DNA of 64,000 nucleotides from Platynereis dumerilii (taxonomy: Eukaryota; Annelida; Polychaeta; Phyllodocida; Nereididae): positions 10,690,253-10,754,252 of the forward strand of contig JAPTHN010000019.1 in the NCBI GenBank assembly GCA_026936325.1. The letters run 5' to 3'. Below the pieces are notes generated by a model. The model had not been told where the DNA came from. It saw nothing but the letters and a program-made list of their open reading frames with translations, and ran no database searches. The translations under genes were made by a program, and so were the position numbers. Positions 44,725 through 56,792 of the stretch are shown here, one piece after another. Position 1 is the stretch's first letter. Each line of letters starts with the position of its first letter.

Positions 44725-47085
44725 TTAGACCTGTTCAAAAAAGACTTTCTATTTTATTTTAATGCAGGATGCAGTGATTCCCATTCTCCAAGCTATAGAA
44801 TGACCAAATATGACATTTTTTTCAATTTTGAACTTTGGGAATGCCTGCCTCATGAGCCATGAAGTTTTAATGATTAATTTCATTGAAAACGCCAAAAATA
44901 TCAGAGGGGGGTGTTATATTTCTCCTCATATCTTCATCAGAATTCATTGTAGAGCAAAATGGATGGTGTTATATGGAAGCTTGTTAAATTATCTTTCAAA
45001 TGAGACCAATAACTTGGTATTTGAGACACTTTCTGTTCTCTTCAAAGCAGAAATGTGTAAATTTTAGGGAAAATTTTGATGTCGATTATTGTATTCTGCC
45101 TCATATGCTAATCCAAATTGATCATAGAGCAGCATGAGTGGTATCATTCAAATGCCTATAAAGTTGTCTTTAAATGGACACCATTTTTAAAATTATTTAG
45201 ATAGTTCTCATTGTGTCTGAAGCAAAAATGCCTGCATTTCAAGGAGCTCCCTGCCCGATCTAATTCATTGCAGCATTGCATTGAACAGAAAGTTTACAAA
45301 ATCTTTTGTCTTATTAAATAATTTCATTGATATTGTTTCCAAGTGATTGGGACATTTTAGAAATTCTTTTCCATGTCCTTAAAATGACTTTCTATTGAGG
45401 AAATACATTGTTGGATTTGTGCTGAATCGAAATTACCTTCGCACATTCTTGGAAAAAAATGAGCGACATATTTTAGAAAATGCAGTTAAACTTGACTTAA
45501 CATTTTTTGAGCAACAGCATGCCACAGTTGTCAATTCTGATAATTATGCTATAAGTAACTTCTTGTGCCACTAAATTAATAATGACTTTAATTATGTTTG
45601 AGGTTTACAATTCAAAGATTAACACAATATTGACAATAACAGGTCTATGCAATAAAATGTAAATCACTCATGACTTAAAACTATCATCCACTAATACTAT
45701 GACATAGATGAGGGACTAATATCACAAATATAAATTGAAATAGTAATTACAGCGTAACACAGTTCCACACATTGTGTCTATAATGACTTAAAGGTAGCGG
45801 AAGGAAATTTAACACAACTTTTGAATGTGGGTTTTTAAACTCTCCACCTACATACAATTAGTCTATATGCCCCAGCTAGAAAATGAGTCACCCAACAAAA
45901 CTGTTCTGAGAATGTTGCTTTCTGGTAAATTCTTATTATTTTATGACTTATGTTGAGTAATATTGATTTATTGTTTAAGCAAAACTGTGTGTCAATGTAA
46001 CAGACTTCCAGCCACTCTACCCAACATGTTGTTCTTGATCTTTCCAAGTTTCTGCTGGCTTAGGTATCCATCATAAACTTCAAGGTGCTTGAGCTCAGAC
46101 AATGTGTATCATCACAATGCAATAAAATCCAATATTGTGTTAATCTTTGAATTTTCAACCTCAAACATTATTAAAGTCATTATTCATTTAATGGCACAAG
46201 AAGGACACTTATTTATAGCAAAATTATTAGAATTGACAGCTGTGGCATATTGTTGCTCAAAATGTTAAGTCAACTTTAACTGCATTTTCCAAATATGTAA
46301 CACATTTGCTCCAAGAATATGTCTAGATAACACTGGCTGTTGAAAAATAACAATACTAAAGTCATCGATGATGTTTGTTTCGATTTAGCACAAATCCAAA
46401 AATGTATTTCCTCAATAGAAAGTCATTTTAAGGACATGGAAAAGAATTTCTAAAATGTCCCAATCACTTGGAAACAATATCAATGAAATTATTTAATAAG
46501 ACAAAAGATTTTGTAAACTTTCTGTTCAATGCAATGCTGCAATGAATTAGATCGGGCAGGGAGCTCCTTGAAATGCAGGCATTTTTGCTTCAGACACAAT
46601 GAGAACTATCTAAATAATTTTAAAAATGGTGTCCATTTAAAGACAACTTTATAGGCATTTGAATGATACCACTCATGCTGATCTATGATCAATTTGGATT
46701 AGCATATGAGGCAGAATACAATAATCGACATCAAAATTTTCCCTAAAATTTACACATTTCTGCTTTGAAGAGAACAGAAAGTGTCTCAAATACCAAGTTA
46801 TTGGTCTCATTTGAAAGATAATTTAACAAGCTTCCATATAACACCATCCATGTTGCTCTACAATGAATTCTGATAAAGATATGAGGAGAAATATAACACC
46901 CCCCTCTGATATTTTTGGCGTTTTTAATGAAATTAAACATTAAAACTTCAGGGCTCATGAGGCAGGCATTCCCAAAGTTCAAAATTGAAAAAAATGTCAT
47001 ATTTGGTCATTCTATAGCTTGGAGAATGGGAATCACTGCATCCTGCATTAAAATAAAATAGAAAGTCTTTTTTGAACAGGTCTAA
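44725..47085. mobile_element. Large inverted repeat IR1 (foldback-like), ~0.9-kb arms
   Basis: Left arm 44,725-45,632, right arm 46,130-47,085, separated by ~500 bp. Outer ends read ttagacctgttcaaaaaaga in both. Arms match over most of their length with few mismatches, plus one ~85-bp block near 46,315-46,390 that differs. Both arms encode the same accidental peptide. No transposase was recognised in arms or loop. Target duplication is not evident. Probably a foldback element or a fossil long-TIR transposon in the IPO5 intron. Confidence 0.85.
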
Positions 47086-47118
47086 CCTTACATGCTGTTC
47101 TATTAGGCCCCATTTAAC

Positions 47119-47760
47119 CTCATAAGTCCCGAAATCCCCAGGTGGCACCGTAAGTCCCAGTAAGCCCCCTATGTCCCACTATGTCCCGGCAAGCACCTTA
47201 TGTCCCTCTAAGTCCCAGTAAGCCCCCTATGTCCCACTAAGCCCCGGCAAGCACCCTATGTCCCGCTAAGTCCCAGTAAGCCCCCTATGTCCCACTAAGT
47301 CCCGGCAAGCACCTTATGTCCCACTATGTCCCGGCAAGCACCTTATGTCCCTCTAAGTCCCAGTAAGCCCCCTACGTCCCAGTAAGCCCCGGCAAGCACC
47401 CTATGTCCCGCTAAGTCCCAGTAAGCCCCCTATGTCCCACTAAGGCCCGGCAAGCACCTTATGTCCCTCTAAGTCCCAGTAAGCACCCTATGTCCCACTA
47501 AGTTCCGGCAAGCACCCTATGTCCCACTAAGTCCCGGCAAGCATCCTATGTCCCGCTAAGTCCCAGTAAGCACCCAATGTCCTGTTAAGTCTCGTCAAGC
47601 ACATTATGTCCCACTAAGTCCCAGTAAGCACCCTATGTCCCATTTAGTCCCTGCAAGCTCCCTATGTCCCACTAAGTCCCAGTAAGCACCCTATGTCCAA
47701 CTAAGTCCCAGCAAGCACCCTATGTTCCGCTAAGTCCCAGTAAGCACCCTATCCCGGCAA
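47119..47760 (+). repeat. 29-bp minisatellite, array 1 (~20 units)
   Basis: Unit taagtcccagtaagcaccct-atgtcccac; successive unit starts at 47,151, 47,180 and 47,209 confirm a 29-bp period. Variation is mostly a/g and c/t. Degenerate words continue to ~47,880. It begins ~35 bp beyond the right end of IR1. Confidence 0.95.
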
Positions 47761-48083
47761 GTTCTGTATTCTGCTAATTTGCTTCACCCGTCATTGTTTC
47801 CTGCGTCATGTTCCGGTAAGCTTGCAAGTTCCATGTATCCTGGTAAGGCCCCATTCCATTGTCCTATTATCTCCAGACAAGCTGAGTATGTTCTGGACAA
47901 AGTGACACTGATATTACTGTTACGACATATACAACAAAGCCGACAGAATGAAGTTTGGTCTCGGCAAACTAAATAACCGTCAATCTGCGTAAATTCCAGA
48001 AGGGAAATTTTCAGTTTACTTTTATGAGCAAAATCCCAGCTGGATGTCTTTCGGATGAGACGTTAAATTGGCGGCCCCTTGTA

Positions 48084-48961
48084 CAGGGTTGGCACAAAAA
48101 GCCCACCCCCCGGGTTTAACCCGGATTAAACCCGGGTTTAACCCGGACCGGGCAAAATGGTGTTTTTCCCAAAAAGTGGTCAAAATCCGGGTAAAATGGC
48201 AAATTCTCTTAGAATTTGCTTGCAAATAGCAGAAATAGGAAAGAAACAATGCTGTAATCAGAGAAACTTAAAACAAATTCATTTAATACAAAATAGATAG
48301 CCTTATACCATTCGACACTCTGTCAGCCAATCACATTACAGTATTTCAGGGGAATAATTCCCATATTCTTTGTTGTCCAGTTATCCTCTCATGTTAGACT
48401 GTATGAGTGTTTGTCTCACGGTATAAGCCAGTTATTCACCATGGGATCAGGAATATGTGTTTATCACACCTCGGCCTAAAGGCCTCGGGTGATAAATCAC
48501 ATATTCCCTCTCCCGTGGTGAATAACCTTTACTTATTTTGACACTGAAGTGACTCAACTGTCCAACTGTTCAACTGTAAATGTAAGCAACAATAAGTATT
48601 ATACTATTAACTCGGTCTGATTATGTAATTATAAAATCATGAGTGCATCTGCAAAATTTGTGAAATCATTGATTCACCACTGTATCACCAGTCCAGCTCC
48701 TCTCTACCCCTCAGGTGACGGTAGCAGGTGACCAACTTAGCTGCCTTTTAAAGCCTAATATTTAATTGACAAAGATTGCAAATGCTGTTTTCATTACTCA
48801 ATGGTCAGACGCACTGAGAGCAGACTACAGAAATTTTAGCCAGTGTTCAAATCAATAAATCCCGGTTTTAACCCGGATTTTGGGAAAAAACCCCGGTTTA
48901 AACCGGGTTTTGACCGGTGGGCCGGGCAAAATGAATAAAACCCGGTTTTTTTCCAACCCTG
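48084..48961. mobile_element. hAT non-autonomous element with exact 8-bp duplication
   Basis: cccttgta flanks the element at 48,076-48,083 and 48,962-48,969. Ends are cagggttggcacaaaaagcc and, reversed, cagggttggaaaaaaaccgg. Sub-terminal regions are packed with cccgggtttaacccgg-type words in both orientations (48,108-48,150; 48,858-48,945). 878 bp, including a nested family P copy. No transposase. Confidence 0.93.
48301..48535. mobile_element. Family P element nested in the hAT element
   Basis: ccttataccattcgacactc through ccctctcccgtggtgaataacc is almost identical to 12,674-12,905, including the hairpin with cacacctcggcctaaaggcc at its tip. This is the third level of nesting at this locus. 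Confidence 0.85.
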
Positions 48962-49327
48962 CCCTTGTATCAGTGTCTGTGCTGGGCAAGTAAAAGGTCC
49001 CTCACATGGGGTAAATGTGCAACATGTCGAGGACTCCTGCTCTCTCTCTCATCTCATCAATCAACCCTCGTGAGCACCCAGAACTTGGCTTAGAGGGCTG
49101 CACTTACCATATCTATCTATCTATCTGGTACTATCTCCTTAACAGCAGGGACTCAACTAGACCTGCTGGCGCCTGTTGACTTTCAGGAGGTCAGGGCCCC
49201 CCAGACTAGAAATTGACCCCAATTGGTCTTGCTAGAACTGTTGTGTAGGCGATATATAGAGACGTCAGAGGATATATAATTCAAAATAGAAATCATTTTA
49301 TTCACCTCTCCATTAGCATCATAAGTA

Positions 49328-50260
49328 CCGTAATATGGGGTGAATCGGGACAGTTTTGGCCGTTTTTCTGTTATAGAATGGCAACAAATCAACCCAGAAA
49401 TCAAAATATGGTGTCAAATTATGTCCGAGCATAATGTCTAAATATCCCCAAGAGCATGAAACGATATCTTAAATTTCCGATTGCCTATGCCCATAAAACC
49501 ACTGTCCCAATTCACCCCTTACTTTGGGGTGAATCGGGACACTCCCTTATTTTCAGAAGGAATACTTCTTAGCTTTTTTAAAATGATTGCCACTTGTGAG
49601 TAAATATTAGAAAACAATGTTTAACATACCAAAAATGTATTTTCAGGAAAATCTAAAATAATTTCATTGATAATATGTACATTTTAAAAAATGTAATAAA
49701 TAACAGAAAACTATGAAAAAATGTAGTTTTTTGCAAATTTTGATAGTGATTGATAATTCTGGACTAAATCCACTATTAATAATACTAAGTTCAATAATAT
49801 TCATCAAAAATTCATGCTAGCACATTCCAATGAAAATCAGGAGGGTTATTTTTGTAGATTCCGCAACGTTGCCATTGGCCTGGTTCAGAACCCATGACCA
49901 AACATACATAATCTCATATCTAGTCTACTATTCGGTTCCTCCAACTGGCCTAAACTAGGTTATAAAAGATTCCTGTAAAATCGGTGGCTCTAGTATTTAT
50001 ACTTTTTCCAGTTCATGCAAAGTTTTGACAGCAGCTGAAAATTCACTTTCCGCAGTTCTAAGTTTAAGGTACTGCAGCTCACCACTTCCTGCAGTTAGAA
50101 TTATAAAATTACACGGGAATATACTCTGATGTGTCTACTATAAATGTGCCAAAAATCAATTTCCTGGGTTAAAGGCAAGCTGGTGTTTTTTTAGAGAAAT
50201 AGAATGCTTTCCTGTTCTGTCCCGATTCACCCCAGTGTCCCTATTCACCCCATATTACGG
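49328..50260. mobile_element. Non-autonomous TIR element, family B (GGGGTGAATCGGGACA)
   Basis: Ends ccgtaatatggggtgaatcg-ggacag (left) and, reversed, ccgtaatatggggtgaatag-ggacac (right). TA on both sides (49,326-49,327; 50,261-50,262). Length 933 bp, almost identical to family A (930). The core recurs inside as a head-on pair (actgtcccaattcacccctt / tttggggtgaatcgggacac, 49,502-49,545) and at 50,215-50,235. No transposase. Confidence 0.85.
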
Positions 50261-50284
50261 TACCTGATGATGGCTCCATCTAGG

Positions 50285-50440
50285 ACATGGGGTGCTTGCC
50301 GTGCATGCAGGAATTACATGACTTTCTGGTACTTCTGGTACAAAGTGGGAAGTGCCGGTGTTTGTGGTACATAGCGGGACATGTTGGTGTTTGCGGTACC
50401 TAGTGGGACATGCCGGTGTTTACGGTAGCACAGAGAATAT
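50285..50440 (-). repeat. 29-bp minisatellite, array 3 (inverted, diverged, ~5 units)
   Basis: Reversed, units read atgtcccgctatgtaccaca-aacaccggc, 29 bp. They have the same order of gtccc, gtacc/gtccc and aacacc modules as the 63.6-kb array but opposite orientation. Begins ~25 bp after family B's right end. Confidence 0.7.
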
Positions 50441-53400
50441 TGGTATGTGGCGTTAAATAGCAAAACTTGCTGGTGTTTGAAGTTATGAATCGAGCTCAAA
50501 GGCTATATTTTGCACTTATTAATTAACCTGTTTGTTACCTGTGCTGAGATAATTGAGAATTAAGCAAAATGCCAGAACATGTCTGTTTTATTCATTCGCA
50601 CTGTTTTGGCAGCATCTTGTCACATATTAATTTGTCTATTTTAAGTATAGTACTTCACTTAGAATTTTAGATTTAGACCTATATATATATATATATGAAA
50701 TTTGGTAAAGGGGATATCCACTGAAATTTCAGGAGCAAATTCTGTGCATTTTCCCATATAAATACATCCAAACTTTAAAATCTTCACAATAATGGAAAAT
50801 ATGCAAAATGCTTGAACCAGCGTTTGAATCCTCTGATTCTTGTCAGTTTCCCTAAAATGTTTGAGGGAGAAATTAAAGTATGGTAGCCTGCATAACAAAA
50901 GATGCAAATAACTCATAATCAGTCCAGACTCCTGTAGGTATAACTTATAAGTTCAAGTTCACCATTATCACATCCTTAGGTGTAGCCTTCAACGCATACA
51001 ATTTTTTTTTTGGGGGGGGGGGTTTATTACGCCAACAGACCTTCTCTCCCTCATTTGTTGTTTAAAAGGTTCCACCTTTTTTTGGTTGGAGGGGAGTAAA
51101 ATGAAAATTTGAAAAAGGAGGTCCTTTAGTTATAAAAAATACCACTGTTTCTGTTATTAAAATATTCCCATTTTAATTAGTAACTTTACACCCATCCCTC
51201 CAGGTATCTGCAGAAAGACACTGAGCTAAGTTTCATTGAAATGTTTAAAAGCAACATTGACCTAGAGCTACCTAATTTTTGACCTCTTGACATGGGGTCA
51301 TTGGTTGAAGAAAACAAACCCCATTCTACCCCTTGGCCTATATAGACCAGTACAGTTTTGGGGTTAGGCCACGCCCCTCCTTAGCAACCCCCACCAACGG
51401 CAAAACCTCCGACATCATGCATGCTGCTGCACCCCTTTTAACATGGGAAACATACATATTTGGGGACATTTTATTCCCTGATGTTTGCATAACTCAATGA
51501 TAAACTGTGTCTGTCAGGTCATTTGCTAAAGTGGATAGACTAGACACATGTGTGAATCTTTACTGTCTCCACTCTTATGATATTAAGAATAATGTGCCTG
51601 TAATTAAACCAAATATTATAAAGATGTAGATCAAGGCATATATATGCATGTGTGTAAGGGAAAAGCAAGTTTTGTTTTGCTGATTACCAATCTGATCATC
51701 ATTCCATTTTCTGGGGGTTTACATATATAGGCCTACTTAATTGATGTAATGTCCTGTAAAAATAGGAATTAATTGATAGATTCAAGATAATTAATAAATT
51801 ACAATACATCTCTTATATTAAAATGATAACGTACGGGATTTATCTCAAGTTATACTGCTTGCCTAATCCTCAAATTCAGCCTGCACCTTCCTTGGGATGT
51901 TGAGGCAGAACTCTCCCCTTTTCAGCTCAATCCAAGTATTCTACATGTCCTAATACATGTAAATCACATTTTTTGCGCAGCAGACAAACAAACATCTCCG
52001 CCATACTTCTCATAACACAGTGTGGCGTTACACAACCACCACGTGCACAGAACTGCCAAGCCCCTTTTCTTTCCAGGAAAAACTCGCCTATCACTTGCCT
52101 AATTGCCTATTGTACAATTATGGCCAATGCAGCTCAAACCTCCTCAATTCCAATTAAGAGTGCATCTTTCAGGGGAAGCAATCTACTTAATTCAAATCAA
52201 TCACACTCCCTTTCATTTAAGGACATATAACCAGTGGCCTAATCAAGTATATTTATAGGCCTATCTTTCAAATATCGTTTTTACACAGCTCACACGCTTT
52301 TCTCCATTTATTTTAATTCCTTTTTATGCAGCAGCCCTAATTATTAGAGAATGCATGCACTTTCAAACAAACTTTGCCCACTTTTGTTGTTTCCAATCTA
52401 CGAGTTTTGTAAACTGTTTATTTATCAATAGCATTACCAAACATAACTGCACATTATAACAATACACATGCCCATCTGTCTGTTATCGCCTTATCTCACA
52501 CTCTCACTCCATCTCTGCCCTATAAATCACCACAGCTATGTCTATCCTATTTATCTGCCTCTCTATACAAATGTACATCTGCATCTATCGCCATCCATCT
52601 ATTCCATTTATGTTCTATTTCCTTCCCTCCTATCTACGGGAAACTTCCTATGTACATGTATAATGAATCATAGAAAAGAAATAATCACTCCAAAGCACAA
52701 TGCATGATGATTGATTGATAAGTTGTACATACCTTAGTATGATATCTATCAATTAACTATTGCTATTTTAATTTGAAGGTTTGTTTTTGATTTGTTACAT
52801 TATATACTTGACATGCAACAATTGGAATATAAGACATAAAGAAATAATATAAGCTTCTGTAATGCATGGTTTATCCATCACAGCACTATTATTATACTTT
52901 AAAAATGACTGATTTCTACATTTCTACATTTTTCACTCCCCCAATATGTTTGTATCAATGTGATATCATCTGAACAAGTCAACATTATTTTACGAAGAAG
53001 CACATTCTGCAGCCTGATCTTGATCAATGGAGGGAGATATGTATAGGCATTTACAATGCGATTAACCCATAACAGTGATGGCACCTTTTCATTGGCATGT
53101 TAACACTAAATTGGACAGTGAATGGACACAATCAGTTGTAATATGTCAAAATATAGATTTTTGCTTGACATACATGTATTAGTGATTCACAAACATATTA
53201 AAGACAGGAAAGATTCTGGATCAGGATAACCAGCTTGTGCCTACAAAATCTACAGCTTTTGGGAAAAAGTTAAAAATAAGTTCCATAGACCTTTATCCTA
53301 ACCCCTTGTGTCCAACTTGAAAGTCCCATAGCCCTACAGGGTTATCTACTGACCTAAAAATGAGTTTTAATAGACCAAAATAAAGATAATCCCATTGCAG

Positions 53401-53940
53401 CCTGTATGCTACTTGGGGTTGTTTGTCGGACTTTTGGCCATGGCTCTATTTACCCCTGTCACGTGACCAAATGGGGTAAAACTATTGGCTGGGCCACAGA
53501 TTTGGGGTAGCTAGCTGTACTGGTCTATTTGGGTAGGTCATTAAAATAACATTTTCAGTTCCTCTCCTATATGTAAAAGTTTCACACCCTCAAACTGGGG
53601 ATACTAGAAACAGCAGTAATGTTCAAGTGGCCCAATAATCCAAATTCACAACATTTTCGACCAAACCTCCTACAATTTCTTTTGGGGGTGGGGGGTGGGA
53701 GGGGTGCTGCATATTACAGTTAAGTACTAAATACTGAAAATTGATTTGCCATACAAAGTAAATAACAATGCAAAGTAGCTCTGTCGTTTACTATGGGTAA
53801 TTCTAGTAGCTCATATTTAGATAATTGACATATTCATTTAAATTGAATTGCATGATACCTGCCATGATCTAACAAACTAATCAGCTAATAATGTCATTTG
53901 TTGATTAATTGAAATGTTTTGTCAGTGAAACTGTTGTTTG
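50441..53940. other. Long gene-free stretch, low-complexity patches only
   Basis: AT-rich and probably intronic to IPO5. Contains (ta)n at 50,681-50,695, a t9-g10 run at 51,003-51,023, a G-rich patch at 53,682-53,705 and degenerate ctat words at 52,470-52,640. No exon, RNA gene or terminal repeat was recognised. Confidence 0.35.
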
Positions 53941-53946
53941 ACACAG

Positions 53947-53947
<1 letters not shown>

Positions 53948-54039
<92 letters not shown>

Positions 54040-54237
54040 CTCTCTCTATCTATATCTATCTATCTCTATCTATCTCTATCTGTCTATCTCTATCTATCTC
54101 TTATCTATCTGTTATCTATCTCTTATCTATCTCTTATCTATCTCTTATCTATCTCTTATCTATCTATCTCTATCTATCTCTATCTATATCTATCTATATC
54201 TATCTGACTATCCGACTATCCAAGTATCTATGTCCGA
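53948..54237. repeat. (TATC)n microsatellite with derived variants
   Basis: About 22 pure tatc tetramers to 54,037, then ttatctatc and tctatc variants to ~54,237. Frames through it give artefactual SIYL repeats. Confidence 0.95.
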
Positions 54238-54313
54238 TTTAGGAAGGATTTGCAGGTCCCCCCTCCCCCCCCCCCCAGGTATGAGTGGGTCATGTGACCT
54301 GACGAGAGGGCAC

Positions 54314-54763
54314 TGGAGCTACCAAAGGTTGAAGGTTGATGACTAAAGGTGTCCAACTCCAGCAATACCCTGTGTGACACACAGATTCCAGTAGAATCTA
54401 TTTTTATCCTCACATTTTACCCCTACTGGCCATCTTTGGGATGACTGGTCCAACCACAGAGGGCAATTAAATGACATGTTACAACTGCTTGTCACAGGCT
54501 TACATGTATCCAGATGTTGACAGAATTTGGTACATTTTCCCAGGATAAAAATAATAACATCAAAGGAAGATGTTATGGGACTTGAAGTTACCAGGCCCCT
54601 GTCTGGTTAAATGTCCATTAGTGAGGGACTTGGTTGGCCAGATATAAACAAATGACCTTTAATGACTTTTCTAAAAATATATTCTACTGGAATCTGCTTC
54701 GTTCTATACCATTGCAAGTTGGACACCTTTAGTCATCAACCTTAGTCATCAACCTTTGGGCAG
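54314..54763. mobile_element. MITE-like element with ~90-bp imperfect TIRs
   Basis: aaaggttgatgactaaaggt-gtccaact and its complement (54,318-54,357; 54,716-54,761) plus an inner pair (attccagtagaatctatttt / tattctactggaatctgctt) define TIRs around ~290 bp. The right TIR has an extra gttgatgact copy. Target duplication unclear; the left side abuts a C/G run. Confidence 0.65.
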
Positions 54764-55410
54764 CATCACCTTGCTTTGCTTGGATCACAAACTGATATTA
54801 TTAGTATTGTATAATGTATATCAATAAATTGAAAGTTTTGTGCTGGGGTGTATCTAGAAATGGCCTGGGGGGAGCATTACTTGGGAATGATTTTTAAAAC
54901 AGAACATGGGGGTTTTCAAGGTAATAAACAATATTGTTTATGTATTTAATAGAAATTTTGTTTTGTCTTTGGCTTATAATAGCAATCTAAATTTTACAGT
55001 TATAATTCAGTCTGTAAAGAAGACTTTAAACAAAAATTGAGACTTTCATTGAGAACTTATATTGGGTGATGAACAACTGCACATGCTGGTGACCTTTGGC
55101 CCTTTGTGACTTCTCATGACATTTCAACAGCAGTACCTTCCAAACAGTCATGCACCTTTAATGGGGTCAAGAATAAGCTAGAATATGTGGGACAAAGTTG
55201 CCAGGGGTAATGCAAGGACATGTATGTCTGTGTAATGTATTCTATATAGCTACCTGAGCATCTATGAATGTCTAGAGATAATTCAAAGGTTCATGACCTT
55301 TTGTATTAGTATATTTTAAAAGTCAAGTGGTATCTGTTAGGAGTATTGAAGAGATCATATTCATACTCATTGCAAGATATGTCTAATACCAATATTTTTA
55401 TTCGTTTAAA
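54764..55410. other. No feature recognised
   Basis: AT-rich spacer; no coding frame or terminal repeat recognised. Confidence 0.3.
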
Positions 55411-55460
55411 TCAGTCAGTCAGTCAGTCAGTCAGTCAGTCATTTATCTATCTATTTATCC

Positions 55461-55534
<74 letters not shown>

Positions 55535-55552
55535 ATCTATCTATCTACTTAA
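55411..55552. repeat. (CAGT)n followed by (CTAT)n
   Basis: Seven to eight cagt tetramers (55,411-55,441), then ~25 ctat tetramers to 55,552. Confidence 0.95.
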
Positions 55553-56049
55553 AATATATCTGATTTAAACAGATTGATAATTTAATTAACATATTTTTGG
55601 TTTTGCCTTGGTTTTGAGATTTCCCACAATGTGTAACATTGCCTCATCTTGCCTCCTTTCAAAACTAGCCTTGATATTGACCTTAAAATTGGCACACATC
55701 CTTTGAGGTATATTGCCCAATATGAGATTTTTTGAGAAATCATCAGATGGTCAGGTGGGAAGAATTTGAAAAATATGTAGAATTGGTAGGAATGACCTAG
55801 CCAGTCCTAGGCATGTCTACCCAGTGGTTTTGGAGTCTTATCTCCTAAGCGTTTTTGTGGTTTGCCCTCTGCCCTTTTATTGCTACTTTAATGTCTCCAG
55901 TGATGGAGACTCCAGATTTGGGTTTGCAACTGTTTGTGGTTTTGTTAACATTCCCAAAATTGGTTGGCTTCTTCACAAGTTTATAACGTTGCATTAGAGT
56001 TCTGAGTCAGCTGAGAAATATTCAAAGACAATGTGTTCTCTGAAGTTAA
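55553..56049. other. No feature recognised
   Basis: No coding frame, RNA gene or repeat recognised. Confidence 0.3.
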
Positions 56050-56252
56050 CAAATAACCAGGGTCCTGGGTTCAAATCCAACTCTGGCCCAATCCTTTTGA
56101 CTGATGGACGGCAGTTTCCATAATCTGATAATCATTTATTTCACTGAGCACTGTGTCCTCCTCCTGTCCCTATTAGCGTGCCTGTCATATCAAATCTTTA
56201 GCTAGACCAATTGCGAAAATGCAGGACATAAAGCCCCAATCGTCTATTCAGA
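56050..56252 (+). mobile_element. tRNA-derived SINE, degenerate plus-strand copy
   Basis: A B-box-like cctgggttcaaatccaactc is followed by the same body as the 10,988 SINE (tcctcctcctgtccctatta, aggacataaagccccaatcg). The A-box region is lost. The tail runs into (atag)n. Confidence 0.65.
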
Positions 56253-56276
56253 TAGATAGATTGATAGATAGATAGA
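56253..56276. repeat. Short (GATA)n between two converging SINEs
   Basis: agatagatagattgatagat joins the tail of a plus-strand SINE to the tail of a minus-strand SINE. Confidence 0.8.
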
Positions 56277-56470
56277 TGACTGATGATTGGGGCTTTATGT
56301 CCTGTATTTATGCACTTGGTAAGTAATTAGGACAGGAGAAGGACACAGCAATGATGTGAAGGATGATTGAAACAGCCGTCCAACATAGGCCCAGGTAACC
56401 CAGCAAGAGCTGGATTCAAACCCGGGACCCAGCGACTGGTAGTCCAGCGCGCTACCACTAGACCAAAAAC
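56277..56470 (-). mobile_element. tRNA-derived SINE, minus-strand copy
   Basis: Reversed it starts tggtctagtggtagcgcgct (A box) and has cgggtttgaatccagctctt (B box with one change). It matches 10,988-11,190 throughout, ending ggacataaagccccaatcat. Confidence 0.85.
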
Positions 56471-56477
56471 CTCCCCC

Positions 56478-56592
56478 CTGTATAGGTAGATAGATAAATT
56501 GGCAGATAGATAGATAGATAGATAGATGGATAGATGGATAGATGGATCTAGATAGATCGAAAGAGCGATAGATAGATCGATAGATAGATGGT
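56478..56592. repeat. (GATA)n microsatellite, degenerate
   Basis: gatagatagata tracts with ggat and cgat variants. Confidence 0.9.
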
Positions 56593-56595
56593 GGG

Positions 56596-56792
56596 ATGGG
56601 ACTTGCTCAGTTGGCAGCACTCACGCTATCCTATGACTGTGTCCCAAGTTCAAATCCAGCTCTGGCCTGGTCACCTAAACCTATGTTAGACAGCACTTTC
56701 ATCTTTTTCATCATTACTGCTCTACTTGCCCCCACCAGCTGCATGACCTCTTATTTTTACGCTGTTGATTTGAAAATAAAGATTCAATGACT
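56596..56792 (+). mobile_element. tRNA-derived SINE, second family
   Basis: Head gggacttgctcagttggcag (A box) and cccaagttcaaatccagctc (B box), then a different body (gacagcactttcatcttttt) ending aaaataaagattcaatgac. The shared B-box context with the first family is a tRNA feature; the bodies differ. Confidence 0.7.

Larger units (their letters stand above)
47990..49130 (+). mobile_element. SINE split by a hAT insertion
   Basis: Left part: cccagctggatgtctttcgg-atgagacgttaaattggcgg-ccccttgta. Right part: tcagtgtctgtgctgggcaa-gtaaaaggtccctcacatgg ... cgtgagcacccagaacttgg, ending in (atct)n at 49,111-49,128. The gatgagacgttaaa and aaaggtccc words are typical of widespread SINE bodies. Joining the two parts minus one cccttgta gives a continuous body. 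The tRNA head is not recognised. Confidence 0.7.

Noticed and set aside
44671-47148. Matching 63-85-codon frames on opposite strands at 44.7 and 47.1 kb
   Set aside because: They are the two arms of IR1 read on opposite strands; identity comes from the inverted repeat, not from paralogous genes.
53919-54242. Open frames of SIYL repeats at 53.9 and 55.4 kb
   Set aside because: Translations of (TATC)n microsatellites.
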